In this document: positions 1-5,877 of the stretch, one piece after another | Layout of the letters: every line of letters starts with the position of its first letter | Position numbering within the stretch: the stretch's first letter is position 1 | NCBI GenBank assembly: GCA_003445095.1 | Contig: DLVS01000380.1 | Location: 1-7,721 of the forward strand | DNA length: 7,721 nucleotides | Reading direction: 5' to 3' | Source: Verrucomicrobiales bacterium | Lineage (GTDB): Bacteria; Verrucomicrobiota; Verrucomicrobiia; Limisphaerales; UBA9464 | Made by a program: the position numbers and the translations under genes | Notes under the pieces: model-generated | The model's database searches: none | What the model was told of the DNA's origin: nothing | The model's input: the letters and a program-made list of their open reading frames with translations, nothing else

Positions 1-373
1 AAGTCATTCTCAACACCCGCGACGGTTTAACGGTATTTCGCACGGCCAATTTGAGCGTGTCCCATACTGATGCCTTGCGCGTGCCTAACACATCAGAGAG
101 CACGCGGCGGATCGCGCGGCGGACGTGATCTTCTGGCCGAGTTCCCACGACTACCAAGTCGATGTCCTCGCTGTAGTGGGAGGCTGGCGCCCGATAGACT
201 TTGTGCAGAAGTGTGCCGCCACGCATGGCGATTTGGGTGCGTAGGAACGCGTCGCCAAAGAGCGCAACCATCGTCCGGCACAGCAAAAGGTCTTGCTCAA
301 CTTGATACTGCGCGGCCCACGGCACGATTGCTTGATGAGCCAGAATGTCTTGGCGCGTGATGGGTATCGTCAT
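1..373 (-). CDS. abiEii: AbiEii-family nucleotidyltransferase toxin (partial, C-terminus beyond window)
   Basis: Only the first 124 residues are present; the reading frame stays open to the window edge. The protein matches the AbiEii/AbiGii toxin family. A QVEQDLLL segment (about residues 24-31) precedes the nucleotidyltransferase signature, RGGTLLHK (51-58) followed by SEDIDLV (68-74). D70 and D72 are the expected metal-binding acids. In characterised members this enzyme transfers nucleotides to tRNA or other targets and is held in check by AbiEi; together they form a type IV toxin-antitoxin or abortive-infection system. The ATG is shared with the stop codon of the upstream abiEi gene in an ATGA overlap at 370-373, which fixes the start and implies translational coupling. 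Family identity is well supported; the C-terminal helical part cannot be judged here. Confidence 0.9.
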   Translation of the reverse strand, partial: MTIPITRQDILAHQAIVPWAAQYQVEQDLLLCRTMVALFGDAFLRTQIAMRGGTLLHKVYRAPASHYSEDIDLVVVGTRPEDHVRRAIRRVLSDVLGTRKASVWDTLKLAVRNTVKPSRVLRMT

Positions 374-1191
374 TTCAGTTCACCGGAATTGTTGAGGACC
401 TGCCAGCGTTGAACGACCGGAACGTTTGCTCTCGGCCCCTTGAGTGGAGACAGGGGAACCGGCAGGAGTTTCTCCGGCAGCCAATCGTAAATGGTTTTAG
501 CCAGTGTTTTTGCACCACTGGCTTCAACCACAAAACCCAGCCGCTGCGCACAGGCGGATTCATTCTCGGATTCCAGCACTCGTTTAAGTTCGCTGGGGCG
601 CAACTGCGGCAAGAGGGGCGTGATGGTTTCGGCGACGCGTTCGATCCCGCCGAGCCGAGATGAATAGCGGATTAGATCGAATACCGTTGCTTCCGGCGTG
701 CTGATCCAAAGTGGGGCTGCGGCTTGGGGAAGTTGCTGCAACTGAGTTTGCCCGATCCTTCTTTTGACGAAGAATCTGACCTGAATCCGGCCTACCTTAA
801 TTGGCCGACAAGGACGGTCGGTCATCACTTGGGTTACTTGCAATGCCTGGGGATTGGAACCAAACGAGCCGGCGGCAGATTGAAGTGCCAGATAGTACGG
901 GCGGCCAAGCCAGTTAAAATAATCATGAAGCCACGCGGCGGCCGGGGGAGCTCCCATGGCGCGCAGCTCTGGACTAACGATTAGAAAAAATGCCTGCCGA
1001 GGCGAAACCCTGACCACTTTGCCATCGAGCCTCGCCAACTGCCGTTTTGCTGCAATCGCCGACAAACCTGATTCCTTCATGAAATCGTGCAGAGAAAAGG
1101 CGGCGTGACCTAAGGCCATCCGACCATCAACGTAGGCGTCGGCAACACCTCGCCGGCGGATCTTAGGGTCACGGTGTGGTGATTCTTTCAT
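370..1191 (-). CDS. abiEi: AbiEi-like antitoxin / transcriptional regulator
   Basis: This 273-aa protein has the AbiEi layout. An N-terminal winged-helix segment lies at about residues 28-75 (ALGHAAFSLHDFMKESGLSA onward). It is followed by the family's middle region, with YYLALQSAAG (99-108), VTQVMTDRP and TPEATVFDLIRY (165-176), and a helical C-terminus. Known AbiEi proteins antagonise the AbiEii nucleotidyltransferase and repress their own operon by binding inverted repeats. The gene ends in an ATGA overlap with abiEii. The ATG at 1191 gives the usual family length of about 270 aa. The frame, however, is open upstream to a GTG at 1440, which would give 356 aa and a 4-base GTGA overlap with the preceding gene. 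The extra 83 residues show no domain I recognise. No strong ribosome-binding site decides between the two starts. Confidence 0.83.
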   Translation of the reverse strand: MKESPHRDPKIRRRGVADAYVDGRMALGHAAFSLHDFMKESGLSAIAAKRQLARLDGKVVRVSPRQAFFLIVSPELRAMGAPPAAAWLHDYFNWLGRPYYLALQSAAGSFGSNPQALQVTQVMTDRPCRPIKVGRIQVRFFVKRRIGQTQLQQLPQAAAPLWISTPEATVFDLIRYSSRLGGIERVAETITPLLPQLRPSELKRVLESENESACAQRLGFVVEASGAKTLAKTIYDWLPEKLLPVPLSPLKGPRANVPVVQRWQVLNNSGELK

Positions 1192-1197
1192 TTTCAC

Positions 1198-1226
1198 ATC
1201 GTACCTTAATACGGTTCGTTGTGCAA
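1198..1226 (-). promoter_or_regulatory. Possible abiE promoter overlapping the long reading frame
   Basis: Read leftward, TTGCAC (1226-1221) and TACGAT (1203-1198) are 17 bases apart. The -10 element matches the consensus at four of six bases and the -35 element at three of six. Transcription would begin almost at the ATG at 1191, giving a leaderless abiEi message. The elements are weak, so this is tentative. Confidence 0.25.
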
Positions 1227-1235
1227 ATGGTACAA
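1219..1235. repeat. Imperfect inverted repeat, possible AbiEi operator
   Basis: Arms TTGTGC and GTACAA flank a 5-base centre and pair at five of six positions. The repeat covers the -35 element of the possible abiE promoter. Known AbiEi proteins autorepress by binding inverted repeats upstream of their operon, so the placement fits, but the arms are short. Confidence 0.25.
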
Positions 1236-1436
1236 ACGATGCAGCCCGGACTGCCACCCCATAGCGTCTGCTCTTGGGCTCCTTGCTCGCTTCCAAACTG
1301 AGCAGTCCGGCTTTTAACGGTTTTTCCGAACCGCCAGCACCGAAAACATCGCCGAGTTGAACCGCGAGGTTCCATCGAGCGCGGGCTCGGAGCGCGTTTG
1401 GTAGGAACCAAGCTCGAGGATGGACACTGGCAAAAG

Positions 1437-1985
1437 TCACAGAACGGCTTCTCCAGACTCCGAAAGCGTTAGGCGGAGATCGTCATCGCGCAGCGTTCCG
1501 TTCATCGCCGCAGCAAAGACCTCGACTACCCATGCGCTTCGGCGGCTGTCCAAGTTCGAACGAAACCGCCACAGATTCACTTCATGGTGGCCATTGAAAA
1601 GCGACCACAGGAACTTCCTCAACTCGGCACCGCTGTGAGTTTCGGCCCCTTCGCGGATAGCCTCCGCGATGCCGGTAAGGGCGACATGAAGCTTCCGCTG
1701 TGCGAGCGCTTGCTCCTCATTCTTGGCCTGGGACCGGAAATAGGAGGATGCCAAGAGCTGGCTCAGAAGTGTCCGGGCGGTCTCCGGGTTCGCCTCAGCT
1801 AGGTTCGAGCGCCAACCCTTCCCACCTGGCGCCGGGACGCCGAGCAACACTGAGCCTTCGATCTGGAGTGTCGCCCGTCCGTTGGAAAACGAAGAGTCCG
1901 AAGTGCGCTGGAACCCATGCGCCGCCAGGAATTCAGTAAACCAGGACTGCCGAGCCAGACATGGTTGTTGGAGATCAGGAGTCAT
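1437..1985 (-). CDS. Hypothetical protein, linked to abiE
   Basis: I do not recognise this 182-aa protein. It is soluble-looking, with no signal peptide or membrane segment. The N-terminal third resembles a short alpha/beta segment (WFTEFLAAHGF, then ATLQIEGSVLLGV). The remainder is mostly predicted helix, including ELRKFLWSLFNGHHEVNLWRF at about residues 124-144 and a final DDDLRLTLSESGEAVL. Its stop codon overlaps a GTG that opens the long form of the abiEi frame (GTGA), and it lies 143 bases after rep on the same strand. It may therefore be expressed from the rep transcript and coupled to abiE. The ATG at 1985 is chosen; an in-frame GTG two codons earlier (1991) is equally possible, and neither has a clear Shine-Dalgarno sequence. 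Confidence 0.65.
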   Translation of the reverse strand: MTPDLQQPCLARQSWFTEFLAAHGFQRTSDSSFSNGRATLQIEGSVLLGVPAPGGKGWRSNLAEANPETARTLLSQLLASSYFRSQAKNEEQALAQRKLHVALTGIAEAIREGAETHSGAELRKFLWSLFNGHHEVNLWRFRSNLDSRRSAWVVEVFAAAMNGTLRDDDLRLTLSESGEAVL

Positions 1986-2017
1986 CCCCACACTACTACC
2001 ACAGTTCGTCGGGCGCC

Positions 2018-2040
2018 GGGTAGCCCCTGGCTGACTACCC
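2018..2040. repeat. Inverted repeat between rep and the 182-aa gene
   Basis: Perfect 6-bp arms GGGTAG and CTACCC are separated by 11 bases, in the 143-bp gap after the rep stop codon. There is no T-run on either side, so it is not a convincing intrinsic terminator. It could weaken readthrough or serve as a binding site. Confidence 0.3.
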
Positions 2041-2128
2041 CATCAGAATCCACCAAAACCCCTTCAGTACTCGGGCGAACTGGCTTGGTCTCCGACTGCC
2101 GCCGCCATGTTTCCCAGGCGTGCGTAAC

Positions 2129-3541
2129 CTATCCGGCGGCCTCCAAACTTCGCAGGGCGAATTCTTCGAGCAGTTTTTGCCGGGTGGCGACGCCCACGGG
2201 GCCTGGATGCTCCAGCAACGTTTTCTCAAAAGCCCCGGCCTGCCGCAGAGCTTCTTCCTGCAACTGGTGACGTTCCTCGTTCGAGAACGAGTTCCAAAAG
2301 TTTTCGGCAGCCTCGCGGCGAGCCTGAAGCTTCCGATCGGCGCGAAGCTGCTCTTTGGCCTGCCGTTCTTCCCGCTTTCTCTTCGCTTCCAGGGCGCGTT
2401 CTGTTGCATCGGCCCGCTCCTGCCTCGTTTTGAATTCGGTCGGTGCGGCGTATTCGCCGCGGATTGCGCTGACGAGAAATCCCGCCGGATTGCGCTGAAC
2501 CCGGGCATCCTTTTGACTCATCAACCAATCGAAAACCTCGATCTGGTGTTGGATCCGCTCCGCCGGGAAGCGTCTAACAATATCCGCCGCGGCCGATGGC
2601 CTAACACCGCGATCAACCAAAGCCTGCCCGAGCAGTTCATTGGGTGAATTGAGTTTTTCGGGTTTGGAGGATTCTTTTCTGGCCCGCTCAAAGACCACGC
2701 ACCATTCGCCCGTGGCAAGTCTACGGAATCGCTCCGAATCGGGAACTTCGACGAGGAACCGCTTTCCTTCGAGCTCGGAGATCGCTGGCCGCAGTTTCCG
2801 TTTCAAGTTTGACGAGTCATAGGAGCGTGCCAGCCCCACATGTTCCCAACACAATTCTTGCAGGTTGAACTCCCACCGTGGCCGGTGGAAAAAGCGTTTG
2901 TCCAAAAAGCGGTAAAGCCGCTTAGCCACTGCGCCTTCGAGCTGTTTGAAAAAATCGAAATCGAGACTTTTTAGATTGCCGACCTGGAAGCTTCGAAAAA
3001 CAACCTCGTTCCACGTAAAGCTGGTGATCGGAAGTTCCGTTTGGGCCTCCCGGTGAAGCGCGATTTTCTCTCGGTCGAGCAGAGTCACGTTATCTAGGAG
3101 ATGGAATTTTTCATCGACCCAACTCTGATGCTCACGATCTCTCCAGGCGTTTTGGTAGTAAAGAGTAACACCAATCCAGCGGTTCAGGGACTTCTCAATC
3201 CTTTCGTAACTCTTGGTTTCATCTCGCCAACCGAGCAGGCGAATCAATTGATACCGAGTAAACGGCACCCGGCGGCTCGCAAAACCCTGGAGCTTTGACA
3301 ACTGGATCAACCCCAGCAGCACCTCGTCATCATGCGCAGTCGGCAGCCCATACTCTTTGGCTCCGGTGATGAGCAGTTGCCGGGTAATGGTCGCACCCCG
3401 ACTTTTGTCCCAGACGCGGTCTTCAAAAACGAGGCTTTCTTGATTGGGATTGAGCCGGTCGGAAATGGCGCAGAGCGGGAATTCCGCTAGGTTCATTTCA
3501 TCTTTGCCCTCGTGCAGTCGCGATTGTTCTTTGTCCTCCAT
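2129..3541 (-). CDS. repA: Plasmid replication initiator (RepA/RPA family)
   Basis: This 470-aa protein resembles the replication initiator protein A family (Pfam RPA). The core runs from about residue 20 to 285 and includes ITRQLLITGAKEYGLPTAHD (52-71), DEVLLGLIQLSKLQG, FTRYQLIRLLGW (94-105) and AKRLYRFLDKRF (206-217). These look like the paired winged helices that bind iterons. A second conserved segment (302-362: LLGQALVDRGV, then QIEVFDWL and NPAGFLVSAIRGEY) is common at the C-terminal side of plasmid Rep proteins. Residues 372-412 are highly charged and probably coiled coil. It should bind the iterons that begin 135 bp upstream, open the origin and recruit host replication proteins. The ATG at 3541 has AAGGAAAGAG just upstream; an in-frame ATG at 3592 would add 17 residues but lacks such a site. 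Confidence 0.85.
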   Translation of the reverse strand: MEDKEQSRLHEGKDEMNLAEFPLCAISDRLNPNQESLVFEDRVWDKSRGATITRQLLITGAKEYGLPTAHDDEVLLGLIQLSKLQGFASRRVPFTRYQLIRLLGWRDETKSYERIEKSLNRWIGVTLYYQNAWRDREHQSWVDEKFHLLDNVTLLDREKIALHREAQTELPITSFTWNEVVFRSFQVGNLKSLDFDFFKQLEGAVAKRLYRFLDKRFFHRPRWEFNLQELCWEHVGLARSYDSSNLKRKLRPAISELEGKRFLVEVPDSERFRRLATGEWCVVFERARKESSKPEKLNSPNELLGQALVDRGVRPSAAADIVRRFPAERIQHQIEVFDWLMSQKDARVQRNPAGFLVSAIRGEYAAPTEFKTRQERADATERALEAKRKREERQAKEQLRADRKLQARREAAENFWNSFSNEERHQLQEEALRQAGAFEKTLLEHPGPVGVATRQKLLEEFALRSLEAAG

Positions 3542-3553
3542 CTCTCTTTCCTT
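3542..3553 (-). promoter_or_regulatory. Ribosome-binding site for repA
   Basis: Read leftward, AAGGAAAGAGAG directly precedes the ATG at 3541, with AGGA about 7 bases away. The earlier in-frame ATG at 3592 is preceded only by AT-rich sequence. This favours the 470-residue form of Rep. Confidence 0.55.
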
Positions 3554-3592
3554 CAAAAAGAAACATTCATCATGGTACTTGTTGTTGATCAT

Positions 3593-3650
3593 TTATAGAT
3601 TAAATACAATAGTTAAGAGTTAGCTTTTTGAATCCTGAAATGGATCACGC
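3593..3650 (-). promoter_or_regulatory. AT-rich leader of repA / possible DNA-unwinding element
   Basis: The bases nearest repA are strongly AT-rich, in contrast to the rest of the window. They lie between repA and the first iteron. In iteron plasmids such a patch serves as the melting region, the rep promoter, or both. I see TATAAA- and TATTTAAT-like elements but no -35/-10 pair good enough to place. I found no DnaA box close to the consensus. Confidence 0.45.
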
Positions 3651-3675
3651 ACTTAACCGCCCGACTTATGTCCCC

Positions 3676-3821
3676 TTTCCCGGTAAATGCTGTTTCATTT
3701 CCCGGTGAGTAGCTGTCTCGAATCCCGGTATTTCCGGTCTCGTTTCCCGGTACATCCATGTTTCAATTCCCGGTAGCACTCTGTCTCAGTTCCCGGTAGT
3801 GGGCGGTTTCGTTTCCCGGTA
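3676..3821 (+). repeat. Seven direct iterons, 22/23-bp period
   Basis: The core TTTCCCGGTA or a close variant begins at 3676, 3698, 3721, 3743, 3766, 3789 and 3812, so the steps are 22, 23, 22, 23, 23 and 23 bp. A looser TGTYTCR block usually precedes the core, giving a unit of about 17 bp (TGTYTCRNTTCCCGGTA). The step is about two helical turns, which puts every unit on the same face of the DNA. All copies point the same way. These are the expected binding sites for the Rep protein encoded to the left. Confidence 0.9.
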
Positions 3822-3851
3822 GTTGCTGGCCGGAAAGCTTGGTTGTTAGCA

Positions 3852-3867
3852 TGCAAGCATGCTTGCA
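3852..3867. repeat. Perfect 16-bp palindrome in the iteron gap
   Basis: TGCAAGCATGCTTGCA is identical to its reverse complement and lies just after the seventh iteron. Its right half with adjoining bases (AGCATGCTTGCAAGT, 3856-3870) recurs exactly at 4090-4104. The site may bind a dimeric protein such as the ParB-like partner or Rep. Confidence 0.75.
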
Positions 3868-4010
3868 AGTTAGGTGGGCTGCGGGCACACAAACCAGCAA
3901 GGTTGCGAGGGGGCAAAGGGGTGAGCGGGCATTCGGGAAAGTTCGCCTCCAGGCAAGTGACCCTTCATTCCAGCAAACACGCTGTTTCCCCAAAAATCAG
4001 GGCTGTCTGA

Positions 4011-4043
4011 ATTCCCGGTAGTTGGCTGTCTCATTTCCTCCTC
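4011..4043 (+). repeat. Displaced iteron and degenerate neighbour
   Basis: ATTCCCGGTA at 4011-4020 is a full iteron core with its TGTCTGA block upstream, 199 bp from iteron 7. Exactly 23 bp later, TGTCTCATTTCC is followed by a divergent TCCT in place of CGGTA, which makes a decayed ninth unit. The pair keeps the period of the main array. Confidence 0.75.
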
Positions 4044-4078
4044 TGTCAGCGCTTCCGAGCTTGCCCGTCGGCAGACCT

Positions 4079-4204
4079 GCATGCGTGCCAGCATGCTTGC
4101 AAGTGCGCCTTCTCACCCGGTGGAAACCTTCAATGCATGTCGAACGGGACGCGTGCCAGACCTCCGGCAAGAAAGCAGGTCAACCCACTAGAAAACATGC
4201 ATGT
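4079..4204. repeat. parS: Repeats upstream of parA, candidate centromere (parS)
   Basis: Two imperfect tandem units lie here. Each starts with GCGTGCCAG (4083 and 4151) and ends with ATGCATGT (4133 and 4197), so the units are about 64-68 bp apart. Between these ends, GCAAG and an ACCC-GAAA pattern also recur. GCATGC occurs at 4079 and 4091, and ACATGCATGT (4195-4204) is a perfect palindrome. Small ParA systems often carry their centromere directly upstream of parA, so a partition-site or operator role is inferred from position and repetition. Confidence 0.45.
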
Positions 4205-4256
4205 CAGCAAAGATGCCCACTTGCGAAATCACAGGCTCGCGTGATAGCCAGTAAGC

Positions 4257-4925
4257 ATGGGAAAAGTAGTGGCATTTACGAATCCGAAAGGAGGGGTGGG
4301 TAAATCGACCTTGGCGGTTCACCTTGCCGTCAAGCTCAAGGAGAGGGGAGAGTCGGTGGTACTCGTGGATGCGGATGTGCAGAGCTCCTCATCCACGTGG
4401 CTTCTTGACGTTGAACCGGAGGTGAGCCCAGTCCGGCTGCATACCCCGGACGAAATGTTGGAGCAGATTCCAGCGCTACGGGAGGAATTTAGCTACGTGG
4501 TGATCGACGGCCCCGCCGGGCTCTCGGAGGTGACCCGGGCTGCGCTGTTTGTGGCGGACATTGCATTTCTGCCCTGCGGGCCTTCGGCTCTGGACCTCCG
4601 GGCAGCGAACGACGCGATCCGGGTCGTCCGACAAGCCCAAACAATCCGCAAGGGGCCGCCCATTGCCGTGCTCATTCCCAACAAGCTCCAGACGCGCTAC
4701 CGGCTTAGCCGCGAGTTGCTTGAAACCGGTCGTTCGCTCGGCATTCCGGTCGCGAGTGGGCTGCGACTATTGCAGGCGTACGCCGACGCCGCCGGCCAAG
4801 GCACCGTCGTATGGCGAATGGGGCAAGAGGGGACAACCGCCGCCCGGGAGATCGAAGACTTGTTGGAGGAATTGTTGCGATATGAACCAGCGGAGATCAT
4901 TGAGCCAAGCGTTGCAAACGGCTGA
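4257..4925 (+). CDS. parA: ParA-family partition ATPase
   Basis: This 222-aa protein has the deviant Walker A motif KGGVGKST (11-18, with signature K11 and catalytic K16). It also has the A' motif VVLVDADVQ (34-42) and the Walker B motif YVVIDGPAG (80-88, with D84). The short length and absence of an N-terminal DNA-binding extension place it with type Ib (ParF/small ParA) ATPases. These bind the nucleoid non-specifically when ATP-bound and move plasmid copies apart through a centromere-binding partner. The gene follows a cluster of repeats and overlaps the next gene by 44 bases, the arrangement of a parA plus small centromere-binding-protein operon. Only a weak ribosome-binding site precedes the ATG, but the start is anchored by the conserved N-terminal strand. 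Confidence 0.93.
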   Translation: MGKVVAFTNPKGGVGKSTLAVHLAVKLKERGESVVLVDADVQSSSSTWLLDVEPEVSPVRLHTPDEMLEQIPALREEFSYVVIDGPAGLSEVTRAALFVADIAFLPCGPSALDLRAANDAIRVVRQAQTIRKGPPIAVLIPNKLQTRYRLSRELLETGRSLGIPVASGLRLLQAYADAAGQGTVVWRMGQEGTTAAREIEDLLEELLRYEPAEIIEPSVANG

Positions 4926-5253
4926 GTTGCCACCCGAAGCCTTGGCAATCATCAAAGAGGGGAGTCCCCGACCAGCCCCGGAACGACTGCGAGAAGTCGC
5001 GCCAGTACCGATCAAAACGGAGGTGAGGGCAGCGGTCATGCCAAATCCAATCGAGCCTTCCAAGGAGGCTGGGGAAGTTCAGGCTATCAAGCCGCGGGGG
5101 CTGGTTCCGCTCTCGGTTCGCGTTCAAGGCGACCTCGCCGACACACTCCTGCGTGTCGCCTTCGAGAGGAAACTTCAGCGCAGAGCTCCGTATTCGCAGC
5201 AAGACATCGTGATCCAGGCGGTGACCCAATGGCTCAAGAAAAATGGATACTGA
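4882..5253 (+). CDS. Putative RHH centromere-binding partner of ParA
   Basis: This 123-aa protein starts inside the end of parA in another frame, with GGAGGA at 4865-4870 upstream of the ATG. Residues 1-70 are Pro-, Glu- and Arg-rich and look disordered. Residues 75-119 fit a ribbon-helix-helix fold: strand VPLSVRV, helix DLADTLLRVAFERKL, turn, helix SQQDIVIQAVTQWLKK. Small partners of type Ib ParA proteins (ParG-like) share this plan, with the RHH part binding the centromere and a flexible N-terminus stimulating the ATPase. RRSL at residues 4-7 could supply an arginine finger. The function is inferred from fold and position; I see no specific sequence family match. Confidence 0.7.
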   Translation: MNQRRSLSQALQTAELPPEALAIIKEGSPRPAPERLREVAPVPIKTEVRAAVMPNPIEPSKEAGEVQAIKPRGLVPLSVRVQGDLADTLLRVAFERKLQRRAPYSQQDIVIQAVTQWLKKNGY

Positions 5254-5307
5254 GGAGAGACCGTAAGGCGACTCCTAATAAATTGCCTTCTACATCTCTA
5301 CCCCATC

Positions 5308-5331
5308 GGATTGACACCGCGGGGACAATCC
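5308..5331. repeat. Inverted repeat after the partition operon
   Basis: Perfect 6-bp arms GGATTG and CAATCC flank a 12-base GC-rich centre. A second hairpin-like pair, AGGAG (5253-5257) and CTCCT (5272-5276), lies just after the stop codon of the partner gene. Neither has a clear T-run, so a terminator role is only possible. Apart from these I see nothing in 5254-5431. Confidence 0.3.
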
Positions 5332-5431
5332 TAGCCGGTAACTCGGCGCACGACTTCAAACGAGGTTAGGCGAAGTGGCCGGAGCGTTTGCGCAAATCCA
5401 GCAATGTGGAGTAAAAGGGGAGTCGGAGGTT

Positions 5432-5797
5432 ATGGCCGTGCCCGCACCCGAGCCACAGAAGCATCAAGCCCAACATAGTAGGCCCGACTGCCTGGCCGCG
5501 ATGGGCACTGGACAGCGAATACAGAATGTCTCGCGGAGCATTCCCCTCGGGCGAATCGTCGCGACGCGGAACGCGCTGGCTCAGGTCTCCCACGCGGACA
5601 TTGTTCACGCGCTTCACCGGCATCAACACCGAGATTGGGGCGATCTCTGTCGGTCGGATCGGGCGGCCAATGACCGGGCGTTAGTGGACGGAACAAGGAT
5701 TCTCTCAGCCTATGAAACCGAGAGTGGCGTTAAATTCTGGATTATCACCGAAGCCGACCGTTCTTTCACCACGGTGTTGCTTCCCGCGGACTACTGA
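5432..5797 (+). CDS. Small plasmid-associated protein of unknown function (WIITEADRS family)
   Basis: This 121-aa protein belongs to a small family that I recognise from plasmids and integrative elements, where it is usually labelled hypothetical or plasmid-related. The conserved parts are IPLGRIVATRNAL (37-49), a DIVHALHRHQHRDWGDL block (about 55-71), GTRILSAY, and the closing FWIITEADRS-TTVLLP-DY signature. Its biochemical role is unknown. The N-terminal 35 residues are poorly conserved in character and the start is uncertain. GGAGG at 5425-5429 lies 2 bases before the ATG at 5432 but 8 bases before an in-frame GTG at 5438; an ATG at 5501 would also keep the conserved core. Fragments resembling its C-terminus recur downstream at 6611 and 7014. 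Confidence 0.75.
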   Translation: MAVPAPEPQKHQAQHSRPDCLAAMGTGQRIQNVSRSIPLGRIVATRNALAQVSHADIVHALHRHQHRDWGDLCRSDRAANDRALVDGTRILSAYETESGVKFWIITEADRSFTTVLLPADY

Positions 5798-5807
5798 GCG
5801 GCCTCCA

Positions 5808-5825
5808 CCAGAACGGACGTTCGGG
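5808..5825. repeat. Short inverted repeat upstream of the TA promoter
   Basis: GAACG and CGTTC flank a 2-base centre (5811-5822), extended by CC and GG after one mismatch. It lies 16 bp before the -35 element of the toxin-antitoxin promoter and 10 bp after the previous stop codon. It could be an operator for the RHH antitoxin or a weak terminator without a T-run. Confidence 0.3.
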
Positions 5826-5840
5826 CTGAGGTGAGCGCCA

Positions 5841-5870
5841 TTGACCGAGTGACAGCATCCGTGCTATCAT
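5841..5870 (+). promoter_or_regulatory. Sigma70-like promoter of the PIN/RHH operon
   Basis: TTGACC (5841-5846) and TATCAT (5865-5870) each match the consensus at five of six bases and are 18 bp apart. The expected start of transcription, about 7 bases further on, falls at or next to the GTG start codon at 5878. The toxin message is therefore probably leaderless or nearly so. Confidence 0.6.
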
Positions 5871-5877
5871 CCAAAAA

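Larger units (their letters stand above)
3593..4040. other. oriV: Iteron-type origin of replication (oriV)
   Basis: This gene-free region combines an AT-rich segment beside repA, seven closely spaced direct repeats, an interruption, and one further clear repeat plus a degenerate one. That is the standard make-up of an iteron-controlled plasmid origin, next to a matching initiator gene. The replication start point and any DnaA sites cannot be identified by eye. Confidence 0.75.

Noticed and set aside
70..360. 96-residue rightward frame at the left edge
   Set aside because: It is antisense to the AbiEii nucleotidyltransferase, whose active-site motifs are clear on the other strand.
2035..2508. 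157-residue leftward frame inside the rep C-terminus
   Set aside because: It lies out of frame over the well-supported rep gene, is rich in Arg, Ser and Pro, and has no recognisable domain.
2120..2647. 175-residue rightward frame antisense to rep
   Set aside because: It is entirely opposite the coding strand of rep, and its open state is explained by the codon pattern of that gene.
3601..3670. DnaA boxes in the AT-rich part of the origin
   Set aside because: No 9-mer close to TTATCCACA was found on either strand; TTATGTCCC at 3666 differs too much.
3676..4020. CRISPR array
   Set aside because: The repeats are about 17 bp at 22/23-bp steps with almost no spacer, beside a replication initiator. 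This is an iteron array.
4549..4881. Rightward frame continuing upstream of the ParA partner
   Set aside because: The upstream part is parA read in another frame and is Arg/Ser-rich. The real start is the ATG at 4882, which follows GGAGGA.
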